The notes beneath the pieces are model-generated. The model had not been told where the DNA came from and did not search any database. It saw only the letters and a program-made list of their open reading frames with translations. A stretch of DNA of 64,000 nucleotides from Lamellibrachia luymesi. Lineage: Eukaryota; Annelida; Polychaeta; Sabellida; Siboglinidae. Each line of letters begins with the position of its first letter. Position 1 is the first letter of the stretch. The translations under genes were made by a program, and so were the position numbers. The stretch spans positions 57,403-121,402 of the forward strand of contig SDWI01000365.1 in NCBI GenBank assembly GCA_009193005.1. The letters run 5' to 3'. Of this stretch, positions 1 to 14,300 are shown piece after piece.

Positions 1-73
1 AGTATTGACCAACACCAGTGCGATTAATGAACTGTGGCTGAGATATGTTAAATGATGCATAATTATGACATCG

Positions 74-122
74 TCATTGACAGGGCAGTTGCAAGAAGAC
101 ATATGCAGGAGAAAGAGAAACC
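74..122 (-). CDS. Candidate terminal exon of RPAP2 (uncertain)
   Basis: After the exon 8 donor, an acceptor (CATTGTTTCAG) above 122 gives a 17-codon exon in the correct phase. It reads RVSLSPAYVFLQLPCQ and then stops at 74-76. It does not resemble the usual RPAP2 C-terminus. A second possibility is an exon running off the window edge, where minus-strand positions 1-30 read LIALVLVNT, like a hydrophobic stretch found near the end of vertebrate RPAP2. The true 3' end may lie outside the window. Confidence 0.25.
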
Positions 123-403
123 CTGAAACAATGGACAGTCGAGGCCGTATACTGTTTGTAAAGACGCCCACGACCCAGGGAAACAGAAGGATGTGTTTCC
201 TTGTGCTTCCTCTTCCCAGGAACGACAATGGGAGAAACAATGACGTGTGCAGGAACAGGCCACGGGACACAGGCTGTGGTTTGCCCATACACAACTTCAG
301 CTAAGGCTGGGCAAAGTTATACTTCGAACATTTTGATATACCTATGTGTAAAGAACAATACCGATTCCATAACATGATTAATTATGGGGCAGTCCGTGCC
401 TAC

Positions 404-1925
404 CTGAACGTGTGAACCAACTGGCGGATCTCGGGTGCCAGCCCACTCAAGGAGAGTTTCAATGGACTCAATAACACGGGTAGTCTACAACAGTAAAACA
501 TTTGCAACTAGTTTCAATGGACTCGATAGCACGGGTAGTCTACAATAGTAAAACATTTGCAACTAGTTTCAATGGGCTCAATAGCACGGGTATTTACAAC
601 GGAAAACATGTGTAACCAGTTTCAGTAGACTCAACAGTATGGGGAATACACAACAGAAAACATTTGCAACTAGTTTCAACGGACTCAACAGCAGAGTTGT
701 TTGATTTAAATAATTTGATTTAAATCATGATTTAAATCACTCCAAAAATCATTGATTTTCTTATTTTAATTTTTTCATTGTTTGATTTGTATGAAATTAA
801 GACAAATAAAAGTTCTTACAAGCATTTCAACAAAGCTATGTGTGTTTTCTAATACAAAATGCATACTGAATGCAATTAAGCCAATTCAAGCCATAAAGAC
901 TTGTCTTCAAGAGGAATCATCTTTTCAAGTCAGAAGCCCTGAGATATAATCCACTTTAAGCAAACAAGTGTACTAGTTGTTACTAATTCAGTATGTTGAC
1001 TCACGTGAGACCATCTGCACTAGTATAGTGTGGTACCAATTTGCAGTCTGGCTAGAGTACACTGAACCCTGGACCAGTGCTGATTCACTCTCTCAACAAA
1101 CAATGACCACAAAAATCATTGCCAGCCACAGCATGCCTTCTAATAATAGTTATGGCCTAAGGAACTACAGGCAGCTGTGGACACTGTCTCAATTCAATGA
1201 GCCCAACATCAGCTCCAAGTTATTAACGCTGTATAAGCCTGTATTATGTCTTAGAGTGTTCATTTCATTTTAAGTGGTTATTTTGCTATATAAAAGGACT
1301 TCTAAAGTTGTTTAATGGTCATATTTCAGTTTACGGTTAAACAAGCCATATACATCAGATCCAATTTCAATTAAAAAATGAGGTATTTTTGAGAAAAAAA
1401 AATTAAATCAGGATTTTTTCCCACCCTGCTCAATAGAATGGGGAATCCATAGCAGCAAAACATTCACAACTAGTTTCAAGGGACTCAATAGTACAAGGAA
1501 TCAATAACGGAAAATATTTGCAACAAGTTTCAGAGGACTCAATTGCACCGGAATCTACAACGGAAAACAAATTCTACAAATACAAAATACTACAGTGGAA
1601 GCAAACATGATTAAAGACAGGCATCAACATGATGATACACATAGACGATAACACAGGATTAAAGAAAGGCAACAACATGATGATACACATAGACCATAAC
1701 ACATGATTATCTAAAATGTCCTGGTACTCCGGGAAGTATGGAACAATGAAATGACACGTTAAATCACTCCATAATTCATTAATGCCTTTATGGAGACGAC
1801 CCCACACACGTCAAGGTCACTTACACTTTGTTCAATTTGTCAAGGACGATTTTTCTCCTCAGTGCCATCTGGGAGTGAGAATCAATCGGTGGCAGAACTA
1901 TTTCCGTTTCTTCATCGTTGCCCTT
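404..1925 (-). CDS. RPAP2: RPAP2 exons 7 and 8: conserved C-terminal region
   Basis: Exon 7 (1825-1925, phase 0 in, phase 2 out) encodes EIVLPPIDSHSQMALRRKI and then VLDKLNK, a typical RPAP2 C-terminal motif. Exon 8 (404-484) continues with VLPVLLSPLKLSLSGLAPEI, then RQLVHTF. Its acceptor is TACTGTTGTAG just above 484 and its donor CAG/GTAGGC is at 403. The exon 8 acceptor and first 30 nt form the first copy of a 55-bp minisatellite. Intron 6 between exons 6 and 7 is about 6.5 kb. Confidence 0.85.
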
Positions 1926-4900
1926 CTGAAAAATGCAAATATATTCATATATAATAGTGCTGTCACGGTTCTAGTTTTCATGGGTCTATATGGTTCTAGT
2001 TTTCATGGGTCTATATGGTTCTATATGGTTCTAGTTTTCACGGGTCTATATGGTTCTCGGTTCACGAGGACCATTTATTCACGGTATGGGTCTGTCACGG
2101 TTCCAGTGTGGGAGACTACTCTTGGGAGAGAGGAAAACTCCTAAAATTTTAAATGCAACAATAGAGAGCCAAAATAGGTCAATCACAAGCAGCTACATAA
2201 TTGAACAAGTTTTATATCAAGACAAGAAACTACAAGACTACATGTCTTGACGTAGTCAACACGCTCAGGTGGACAATGGACATTAGATACAGTTGAGCTT
2301 AGAATACGAAGAATGTGTAAGTTTATTACCGCCGACTAGTGACGTTTCCAGGTCTGGAAGGGTGTGTAACTAGTGACGTTTCCAGGTCTGGAAGGGTGTG
2401 TAACGAGTGACGTTTCCAGGTCTGGAAGGGTGTGTAACTAGTGACGTTTCCAGGTCTGGAAGGGTGTGTAACTAGTGACGTTTCCAGGTCTGGAAGGGTG
2501 TGTAACTAGTGACGTTTCCAGGTCTGGAAGGGTGTGTAACTAGTGACGTTTCCAGGTCTGGAAGGGTGTGTAACTAGTGACGTTTTCAGGTCTGGAAGGG
2601 TGTGTAACTAGTGACGTTTCCAGGTCTGGAAGGGTGTGTAACTGAGACCCGCGATTTCGGCTGCAAACCCGGAACATCGAGAGCAACAATATATAACAAA
2701 CACTTTTGGAAGTGTATAAATGCGACGCAGTATCAGTGCAGTATATGAAAACGCTGTGACACCACCGTGAAGTATTCGCACCAAATGCTCCCAAATACAA
2801 TGCAACGTACATGCATTTAAGTGACATCAACGTTGTCACGGTTTCCACAGCGAAAGCAAAGTAAATAATGTATGTGAGAACTTAGATAATACGCCCGCTC
2901 AACGATGCTCTCTTTTGATCGTGACATTGCCGTGAATCACTTGGACCACATCAAAAAGACAGACCACCAGACCGTGGTACTGTGACCTTTAATCAAGCAT
3001 GGTAACATGGAGAAGAAAACTGAAGCACTTTCATGTTCGAAAACGTGATGCATAACGCATAATGAAATGTTTACGAATAAAAGCAATAACACGGTGAGCG
3101 TTTTTATGCATTGGGACACTTCGAACCTCTCGTGTGAAACGCACCAGTGACTAGCACTGTCTAGCAGATGGATTTAAGCAGGTTGTAGTCTGCTGTGCTT
3201 TACAATCAACTGTTGTGTTTGTTCAACCTCGTGTGAGCCGACCGCTAAACCAGACGTGACAGGCACGCGTGATCGGAGCGGCCCCTGGCGACGGGCAACG
3301 CCAATCGCCAGACGGAATCACTGGAGTATCACCTACAAAATCGCCGGGTGATAGGCTCATCGGCACAGCCAGTCTGGCGGCTATACCTGGGCCAGCTATT
3401 ACGACAGTGACATTTTTGGTGAGCGCACGCACGCACGCACGCACGCAAACACGTCGCCGCGAGGGAATTATATTTACAAACAATCGCAACCCACGTGACA
3501 TAGCTGTCTTGTAGGGCAAACATGACGTCATCGCGGCGCGCATGTCATGGGCGCATGGCCTCGTGGCTTAATGTGCCTACGATAAGTTTTTCGCTATTTT
3601 TTCTCGTATTCCAAAGTAGTAGTAAATCTAAAACTAATTAATATGCTCATGTTTTGTGTAAATGTATGAAATAGTTATATTTCAGAAAACTGTGCAATTA
3701 CTGCGAAGAAACGTGAGTTTTCTCTTGAGTGATAGAGCAACTGGAAATGAGCGGGCGTCAGGAATTTGCTTCGTACAATCGTGCGCAACGCTGTGCGCGT
3801 TTTCTACGATTGTTCCAAGTTACGTAATCTTTGTCAAACGCTTCGTGAAAGCGCGCCTCCTGGGAGACATACCCACGCCGATGTCACAAAATGTATATAT
3901 GGTGTACAAACGTTACATAAAATGAACAAAGCCCTAGCGCTATATATATATGGTGTACAAACGTTACATAAAATGAACAAAGCCCTAGCGCTATGTATAT
4001 ATGGTGTACAAACGTTACATAAAATGAACAAAGCCCTAGCGCTTGGTGCCATATGCCCAGGGGACATTAAATCAAATCAAAGTCATAGTTTTGAGTTTAC
4101 GCACCTATAAGAGTAAATAAACAATTTACAATTACATTTAAGAATAACATTTAAGAATAACATTTAAGAATAACATGCCAATGGTTTACCATGAAAACCT
4201 TATTGAACACACAACATCTTAATTTCATGGGCCGCGCCACACTGTTAGACAACCCTACGTCACGGGTGTCAAAGCAAAATTCCCTAACTAAATTAAAATA
4301 TATTTGTACACACCTAATCCTGTACTTGCCGATAGGATATGGCCACGCTGTTTGCGCCAAACTCAACTCATGTAACATATCACGTTTGTTTGATACTTTG
4401 CATTGATTCTGTGCAAATGCCTACCGTCGTCACGTAATACTTCACACGTAGTCTACGTTACCCGATTTTCATAGAACCGCACACGTGCTTATCGGCCGCG
4501 CTGGTTGGCATATCAGTCGTCAGTCAACCGGAGAAATGAATCTCCTACTTCTAGAACACATTCTGAGTAAACCAGTGGTTTGGTATCCTTGATTTTAGTG
4601 GCACATGGTTAGTTTTTATTATCTCTTTTAGATGCATAGGCCCCCCTAAAGAAACATGACTTGTTTCGTTTGAATGGCGATGTGTTCGACGTGGAACGTT
4701 TGAATGGCGATGTGTTCGACGTGGAACGTTTGAATGGCGATGTGTTCGACGTGGAACGTTTGAATGGCGATGTGTTCGACGTGGAACCGACCGAAACAAC
4801 AACAAGAGCCGCCAATAGTAGAAAATGGCAAATATTATCGGACACCATCGCTGCATCCCCAACTGTCGTAGCTCACTCCCAATGGGATCTGTAGCAGTTT

Positions 4901-7900
4901 GTTGGCATATAGACTTGTAGACACGTTTTATTCTATTATTCGTAACCACGACTAGACCAATACAAAATTACGACTTGTGTGATCAACCATTACACATCAA
5001 TGGTTACAGCGCATTAAAGATTCAGTAACCAACTGTTGCAAAACATGATGAGAAGAACATCTTCCCAGCAGTTGGCCAATTATAATACTGCTAGGCTCCC
5101 GTACTTACTGCTTTGGAGGCAGATTACGAAGGAATTCAAAACAATTACCACACCAAAAATAGGCGATATGATAGCAAACATCGAACCGGAAAACACTGAA
5201 TGTGTCGCGTCGTGCTCAAACAGCACGTGTCAGGCCTACCAGAATAGTATATGTGTTTCTTGTTAGACGCTCTCAAATTTATGTTTGTCGGGTAACCGGA
5301 AATGCATAATATTAATCTGGTAGCTTTCTTAAAGATCGAACAACTTAAAAGTAACAAACCCCCCCAGTCATAAATCAAACGCTGTCCCTTGTTTGCTTTG
5401 TGTCATGCCTGGGCTTCATAAAATCACGAAACACGTCAGCGGGTAATGAAATCTGCGTTCAATCTGTTGATCAAATCTGCGCCATGCATGAGCAAACGTA
5501 TTAATTTGTAGCGAGTAATTTCTTCAGGGAATCGCCGCCTGCCTCCGGGACTCGCTGCCCGCCACATGCTACATCTCAGGCCGCTGTTGTTTCGGCAGAT
5601 TTGTTATTGTGTTACGCCTGGAATATCAATGAGTGACCACACGTTGTTCCGCTATTCCAGTCCGGGATGACTTTTGACCTTCCCGCAGGTCGGATCGCGT
5701 GGGAGATCGACACGGGGGGGGGGAGTGAAGGGAAGACGAATAGTCTGCCTAGATTAGACACAAATTCACGCTAGGTGGCACCACTTTTTTCAAGTTGGTG
5801 TCGCGAGATTGCATCCAGGGAAAATAGCCTAACCGCAACAGACTAGGGTTATCCAAGTTACGATTGCTAAATATGTCGTGATTACTTTTAACGGCTGTGT
5901 TATTGACGTATCATGTCAACTCTCCGTCATTCATATGTAGTCTGCGTCATTTTGACACAGCCGGTAAATCTGTGTCCCGGAGATTGACATCTCCGTGATT
6001 TGGTGTTCAACGAACAACATATAGCGAAGAAATGTGTATCACTTTCCTTTTGTTATTGGCGAATAGTGCTTTTTCGCAATGTCGTTCGATGACATAATTA
6101 TCTGGCCGTGAAATGCCAAATTTTACTTCTCTGCTGCCGCCGACGGAGCGAGGCGGCCACAGCGGACTGCACGCCAAGATCTGATCGACGAGAGCTATGA
6201 ACGGCAAGTAAAGACTGTCACCACCCACTACAACCGAATGCACAATATTGTCTTTATTTCGTATTACTTTTGTTATGTTCTCACATTGTGTACGTCATTG
6301 GTTCGATATAAATCATATATTAGTAACTGGGAGTATAAACGTCTGACAAAGTTAACTTTTTCTAAAAAACGTTATGGTTTTTGAGACATATTTTCGATTA
6401 ACTTGTTCGACAATAATCGTCAGGTGGCCTTGTTGGTACGACACATCGGTGCATTTTGTAAATTCGCCATATTTCACTGTATCGGACGAAAATGTACGCA
6501 ACTGTTCGTAATAATCACTACAGGAAAGTAATTGAACGGCTTCGTGATTTTGATGCATTTAAATCGTTGCACTGAGGCTTTTTTGAAGTCGCTCTTTCTT
6601 TTTAGGCAAATCCCTGCCGGGCCTGCCCTAACCTCGCTTTGCCTTTGAGAAACGTTTCTTCCGTCGCTCGATATTGGCGAGTAGTTCACCAATTTTTCTA
6701 ACAACTTGCTTGTAGTCGATAGATGAAATAACTTGTAGTTGTTTAGAATGTTCATCCAGTGCGCAAAATTGTATTCACGTTTGTGAAAAACCACATATTA
6801 TATTACGTAAGACAAAAACCACACCAACCTGTTTATAGCGATCGGTCGCACATCTGCGCCAGCATTTGGTCTGTGAACTTGCTAGTTTATGTTCAGTTTG
6901 TTTATTTTCCATGTTTCAGAGCAATAGAGAAACACGGGCATAACACTGGTGTGGAAAATTCTTATTTTAGTGTTAGCATTTATACCATTTGATCTCCAAA
7001 TTTTTGTGAGTTTTTGAAATACTCTCCATGCATATTCTTGACGGCAATAGGACAGTTTGCATCTTTGGACATTACACTACCTAGGTAGGTGAAACGATCC
7101 ACGCCTGCAAAGGCCTTGGCGCTCACTCCTGCTTTCCGTTTCTGTAGCACCTTTGTTTCCGGGTTGGGGACGCTGGTGCCAAGCCCAACCAGTGTATCGT
7201 ATGTAGAAATTGACAGTTGACATGTAAGCGCATGTAGAAATTAACATTAAATAAATTAACTATTATTAGTTGGTGTTTACTTCAACAAATGTTAGTTTGT
7301 GACTGCATATTATATAATGAAACAAGTTAACACATTCAGTCAATGCTTGTCTAGATAACCTAACGGAGAATTGTAGATCAAAATAGTGTCGCCGCCTAGT
7401 GGTTTGCAGAGACTAAATACACGGCGCACCGCGGCTGTTTCAAACAAAAGTGGCGCTACCTGGCGAATACCGCTAAATGAGACGGACGACGGAAACATCT
7501 TGAAATAAAAGTATTAATATAGCGATAAACACGTTTCTCATTCCACTATTATATTAATTACCAACATAAAGGCATATCGACATATGTACACTGGCACTTC
7601 TGTGTATGCAGTGCATGCATACGTATACTTCTGCATACAGACAAGTTCAAACAGCATCCAAGCCAGTTAATTGATTACTCTGCAATACAGCTGTGCAATA
7701 TTCCACATCCATCGTGTGTTCAGCACGTACAAAACTAATCCATGCTTGACTGCCTCGGAGGTGATCTCTACATATGGGGTGGGGCAGGGTTCTCAAGACT
7801 CTCAACTTCCCATCTCTTTTTGGGGACAACCTCCCATATCCCACCTGCCACGTCCCCTCTCCACATGTCCCTGGCACGTACACAGGCATTTAACAATGCT

Positions 7901-8250
7901 GCAGCTGTTTCCAGTACTAAAATACGAAATCAACTCAATCCAGAATTAAGTATATCTGTAATTCCTTTCAGTGGTTCATGACGTTTAACACGAACAGTCA
8001 GAACAGCTTCTGTTTAAATTAACATCAGCAGCAACCCCTCATACATGCTATGTATGTAGAAATTGCAGATTTAATGCTTTGTGGCCTTGTATAATTGATA
8101 AATATACTGATTTGATGATATATTTTTCTTTTATCTATTTATTTCTCTATGGACATACTGCTTGATTGTCTGAAAATAAGTGAAATAAAATATTATTATT
8201 ATAAATGTTTGTTATCGGATGCGATTAGAATTAAAAGTGTGTATGTATGA

Positions 8251-8323
<73 letters not shown>

Positions 8324-11300
8324 CGTGTGTGTGCATTACCCATCCACACACACACATAAACCCAGCTTATGAGCCAAGTTAGTATAAGTGAGTTTTGCTG
8401 TCTAGTGACATACCTTGGATGGGCTGATGGCAGTGTCCCTGGGATCAGCAGGATAGACTCCTCGGTAGAACTTGCAGACTTTCATCTGGAACATCTTCTC
8501 TTCCCCATCCAGAGTTGGTCCAGCAAGTGATGGCACAGATGCTGTCATCTTCCCTGGCCTTACATCATTGTCATCAGCATCATCATCGCTGTCCTCCCCA
8601 TGCAGAAATGACACAGTTGCTGCAGTTTTCCATTCGCGCACTGCACACCTGAAAGTATCCATGAGACATCCAGGTTTCTTTGCCCTAGGAGATGACCCCT
8701 TATGAGCATCACGTGACTGCATCTGCACCAGTCTCTGAATATTGGCAAGCGCTTGCGAGGATGACTGACAGCTGCATTCCAATACTGTGTCTGAGCTTGT
8801 CACCTTTAAACCGTCAGGATTGGAGATGGCGCTAGCTGTTGTGGCATTTGCGTCAATTTCGGTGTCACCCTTTGCTATCTCTTCACGCTTCAAGACAACT
8901 CCACCTTCTGGAACTGATTCCTGAGAAGATGTATATCCTCTGTCGCAGCTGGATGTCTCTTGTGTATGTTCCTCACATGGCACAACATCCGCATGATTGT
9001 CCAATTTGGGCATATCCTCTTGAGAAATTCCAGAGTCTGCAACTGTCAACTCTACGACACTGGCAACCACCACCGACCTTGCACAGCTGGCAGTGTCTAC
9101 ATCATGGCTATGGTCATCTTCAACAGACACTTGTTGGTCCCGTTCAGTCTGCAGTTCCTCTCGTTCATCCAACAGTTCCACCAGGGCTTCTGTTCGACTC
9201 CCCGTCTTTTGCTCGACACCCATCTTCTCATGTGTTTCAACTAAATCTGGGATCATATCACTACAATGTGCAATGCCGGAAGATGGCACAGACATGTCTG
9301 TCTTAGGCAAAACCATGCTAACATCTGTGTGGACATCACCAGCTGATGTGATGTCCAACACTACGACATCTCGTCCATGAGGCGCAACAGGCAAATCACC
9401 CAACATGGTGGATGCTGCAAGAGTTTGAGGCAAATCGACGGCAGTTGATGACAAACTGATGCCTCCCGACATAGCAGAGTCAGCCACTGGAATGTCATTT
9501 CTCAAACTGTCTTGATGATCATCTCCTGAGAGACCATCAACTGCTCTCCCACTGTTTGTAGTTACAGAACGATGTTGTTTAATCAGCGGTTTCTTTGTCA
9601 TTTTGTTACCACCACTATCATCCAATGACAACCTGTCCAGTTTCTCTATGAGTCGCAACTCTTCTGCAATTTCGTGACTAGGAACCACGAACATGACGTC
9701 ACCAGCACTGCCCCTAGACATAAAGAAAAGTGAAGCCACGTGTTTTATGTAATGTCAGTCATATTCGTTTATAAATGTCTTTGATAAAACTATAATACGT
9801 GGCACTTTATGGTCAGCCGATTGTTCACCATTTATTACATCAAACGAATTACCTGGTATAAAAAGTTATCTGTTCCAACAAAAATAACATTGACTGATTT
9901 GTGGAAAAAATGCAAACGATTTTGTTCACAAATATAATAACTACTTTTCACAGCTTACAACTCATTAAACACCACACCACGTTTCACAAGAAGTATTGCG
10001 TTTGCAGTTCACAATGTTGTGGATAAATAAACATCCTCAATTTATAATTCACAGAAACAAACATGTTAATTTTAAAAAGGTTGATGACTTCAGATTGATA
10101 AAATTACATTGTAGGAAAGAGGACACAAAGCTGGAGACAGGCAAAGAATAAAACACATTAATAGTCAAAACATATGGCATGAAAGACCAGCCAATGACAC
10201 CCAGCCGGTGACAACTGCAAATGACAGAATAGTCGGTACCTGGAATAACACGTTTTGATCGCTAGATGGCGGGCATGTATAAACGCAATGCATCGCAGGA
10301 CTGAGTGTCAACGGAAGCACAACACGAAATTGTGTGGGTTAAATTAGAGAGTCGGAACAATGATGTATCCATGACAACGACACTAACAATGATGTGTCCA
10401 TGACAATGACACTAACAATGATGTATCCATGACAACGACACTAACAATGATGTGTCCATGACAATGACACTAACAATGATGTATCCATGACAACAACAAG
10501 AATGCAGATAGCTAAAGAATTACTGTTTCAGCAAATAATACTTCGTACCAACAATAATGCATGAAAGAAATCACAACGCTACCACCAGAATGCAAAAATT
10601 GGCTGATCTGACGTATTCATTGAATAACTTTGAACACATTTGAGCATGCATTGGCCTAGATACGGGATTGTTTCAGTGCATAACAAAAAGATTCGTGCGA
10701 ATGACATGCTGTACACCAGTCGACAATCTTATGCAATTTCACCTTTATACAAGTCTAATAATAAGTCTGGACAATTTCTCAATCCAAGCAAAACCAAGTA
10801 TGTGGTGTACATGCATATCAACCCATCTGTGAACCATAGTGTACACTTGTCAGATAGGGGTAAAATTTAGAAAGTACAGGATTTTAAATATCTTGGATCC
10901 TATGCAAACTCACAACATGACATCCAGTGCAGAAAAGCCCAGACATGGGTGGCAGTTCACGCCCTTGACAAAGTTCGGAGTAAAACCTATCTGCAGACTC
11001 ATCAAATTGAAGATTTTCAAGGTTGACGGCCAAACCGATCCTGACATATTGATGCGATTCATGGTCTCTAACAATAGCTCTAGAAAATGCACTGGATGGC
11101 ACATACACAAGAATGCTGTGGGAAACCCTAAACGTGTCATGGCGCAATCATGGCTCCCTCCCACGGATCACCACCATTGGGAGACAACAGTGTCTTCATC
11201 TGGAAGGTCATGCGACGCGTCATGACAAAGTAGCCAACAAACTCCTTCTCTGGAAGCCTGATGGCCTTTGGAGAAGAGGACGACCAACACAACTGTGCGA

Positions 11301-14300
11301 AACATCATAGAGAAAGACACGAAACTTAGTGAGACAAATCTACTAACCGTAACGATGAACCGACACAACTGGAAGGAAACCATTATGTCACCACATTAAG
11401 TGTATAACATAAGTAAGTAATTAGTCTTGTATTATGCATCAGAGGCAAAACAGGTTATTTTGGTTAGGCGGATTTCAAATGACATGAAGGAGGATTTCAA
11501 AGGGTGACGTACCTATCGGTGTCCCGGGGAAGCAGGCAGAATGGTCCCACCTGTTCCCCTTCCCGCAGCCACACGGGAGTTGAACATAATTGTTCCTCAA
11601 AATACTTTGCTGCCTTAAAACACTGGTTGCTGCAGAACTTCTACAAAGAGATAAGTGTCACATGTTAGCATCTTGAAACATTTTCTAATCAGGGAATTCA
11701 AGTTAGTCATATGATATAAATGTTTATTCCTTCATTATATTTGACATCATTTCACCAATAAAAGTAGATTAATATAGCGATTTTTGCAATCGGCATCGGG
11801 TAAAAAATTACATATATTGGAACAGATCGTAAGACCATATAATTCAAACAAGGGACCCTAGGCGAAAACAAAAAAAATCACAGGATTAATATATTTCCGC
11901 ACATGAAAATAAAGTTACAAAACATTTGACAATAAGAACTATAACTATTGATTGAATATGTCCCTTCGTTTGTGGATTCATATAATGTATGCTTTCATGG
12001 TTTAAATAGATTTACAAGAAATACTATACAATTTAAGCATGTGCATAAAATTTCGTCAATATAAAATTTGATGGCCGACAGGTGACAGATGCAGATGGCG
12101 GAAGTAGACAAGTTTCATGTGTCTGCAGCTTTAGAGGTAAAGAAAAAGAGTTTGAGCAGAGTGCTGACCAACCAGTGATTCAATGTCAGTGATTAAGGAA
12201 AAAACATGTTTGTGATGAAAACGGTAGATATTTTGTACCATATCATAACATGATAGGCCATTTAAACCTAATAAAATGATACAATATTTTCCAATAATTA
12301 CTACATTCTACAGCATATGGGCATAAGTAGTAAGTAGTCTGAATACCTTTCTTTCTGAGATGTCATAAACCTGGTTGCTCTTCATGGAAATGTGGTACTT
12401 CTGTTTTGGAACCTGAAATATGAAGGCAAATATGACGAACAAATTCTATGAACATATTTAGATACATTCGCTTAGTACCTAACCAGAGCTTTTTGCAAAC
12501 AATTCTAGTACACGTTACTGTTACATGTGTATTCCTAGCATGTTTCTATTGTTTGGATAGACTAGATGTAAACCTGCACTATCTGACACAAAACTTCTTT
12601 ACCTTCTATGACTGTGTTACAATCGCATTATTGGAATGTGACAAACAATAGAACAAGACAAAACAGTGTGGTACAATGTACGATGCAATGAGCCCCATAA
12701 ATTTGAACTACATGGTAGATAATGATAAATAAAATTCTTGCTTCCTGGCTAAAATGGTGAATCACAAAAAACACTGACAATAAAAATTCAACATGCATTC
12801 AACATGCATTCAACATGCACCCAGTAAAAGAATCAGTTTCCACAATTTATACTGTGCTGGGAAATATTTCTTTGTGTTTCCATAACAGTAACCTTTTGCA
12901 TGTTGCATTCACTGGTATTTGCCCAATCCACCAGTCTGGTATCTTTTAAGCACAAATCTGATAGTAGACTCTTTTTTTGTATTAACATAGTATTAACTTT
13001 TGATTTGATGCTTGGCATCGTCTTTCTATGTAAGTCTACTTTGTGACAAACAAACAAAAATGTTGTGCTTTTTTCAAAACCACCTAATTTTAAAATAACA
13101 CACGATGAGCGAAAAACAATTACTACACAGCATTTCAGTAATTGCACATTTCTATTGGATAGTTTTTTCACAATTTGAATACAACCAGCCAGCAAATTCA
13201 TATATGCAAACTAAAACAATTTTTTTTATAAATAACACAGCAAAAAAATTAAATGAACCCAATGTGCATTGGATGTGTATTAAGAAAATGCAACACACTA
13301 ACGTTTTTGAGCGTATTCATGCAGATTGGGTAGCCACACTGGTGGGTGATAGAACGCTCTTCCACAACATCGGTGAAGTGACTTGGTAGAATATATTTTG
13401 CCTGAAACCAGTTACACAATATTGAACATAGTTTGTTTTTATGTTGAAACACTTCTTTTTATGAGTGAAGATGTTCATCAGACTGGATGGTTCAAATGAG
13501 TAATATTTTTTACTTGTTTCACAGTCAATTTACCTTTTTTCCCCTTGACATTTTGATTGCTATGAGCAATCGAAACGTCACAAGAAGAAAAAGGTAAACT
13601 TACTGTGAAATAAGTAAAAATATTACTCAACACTTCCTTTTACACATCCAAAAGGTTTATTTACCTCCGTAGAAATGTTCGCTGTCTTCTGAAGACAGCG
13701 TCGTCAGTACTAATGATGTCTTGGTCAGATGGTCATTGAAATAAATTACAAAGTATACAAATCTACAACATTCTTGTAGCTGCACTTCACAATACAATTA
13801 TTAATTATCTGCCAACTTTAGTGCACTTCATTCACTATGCTATCAATAGGTAGAATATTTTTATCTAAAATAATACTCAGATTACCATGGTATTATTTAT
13901 GTCATCAGAGTATTTTCCATTGCCATCAAGTACACATTTACACTTTAAATTTTGAATGCACATTTCATTAGTATGCACAGAACATGTGTTCAACACTACC
14001 TACTCTCTGTGTTACAGTACACTAGCCAGAGTTAACCATAGTTGAAATGAACATTCAAGGCCACTGTTCATGTCTAATAAATGCATTATCTCCCCAATTA
14101 CTTACAGTCAGCACAACTAGACTGCTCTTTACAATAACAGGCACATAGATTATATATCAGAAAGTACCCATTCTCAAAGAGGGCAACAAATGAATACAAC
14201 AAATGATAGAGATTGTGTAAATGCTAGTACTGAGCATATAATTAATTATGTTTGAAAACAAAATTGACAATTATCTCAGAAGGGCAGGTTACACATAGAT

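Larger units (their letters stand above)
1926..8413 (-). other. RPAP2 intron 6: repeat-rich, no further gene recognised
   Basis: This 6.5 kb intron holds several minisatellites (1960-2060, 2333-2640, 3890-4040, 4661-4790), a LINE fragment (7010-7190) and a GT microsatellite (8253-8320). A GC-rich patch lies at 3230-3550. Open frames here are short or follow repeat periods, and none resembles a known protein. Confidence 0.6.

Noticed and set aside
3419..3447. CRISPR-like or regulatory repeat impression from CGCACGCACGCA
   Set aside because: A short CGCA microsatellite; CRISPR arrays are not expected in an animal genome, and no spacer structure exists here.
4551..4949. 132-codon minus-strand frame with repeated RSTSNTSPFK-like blocks
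   Set aside because: Explained by the exact 30-bp tandem repeat; it lies inside RPAP2 intron 6 with no splice support.
7883..8215. Possible LINE 3' end with AATAAA near 8190
   Set aside because: Weak resemblance only; no clear coding or 3' UTR words shared with the CR1 or RTE-like copies.
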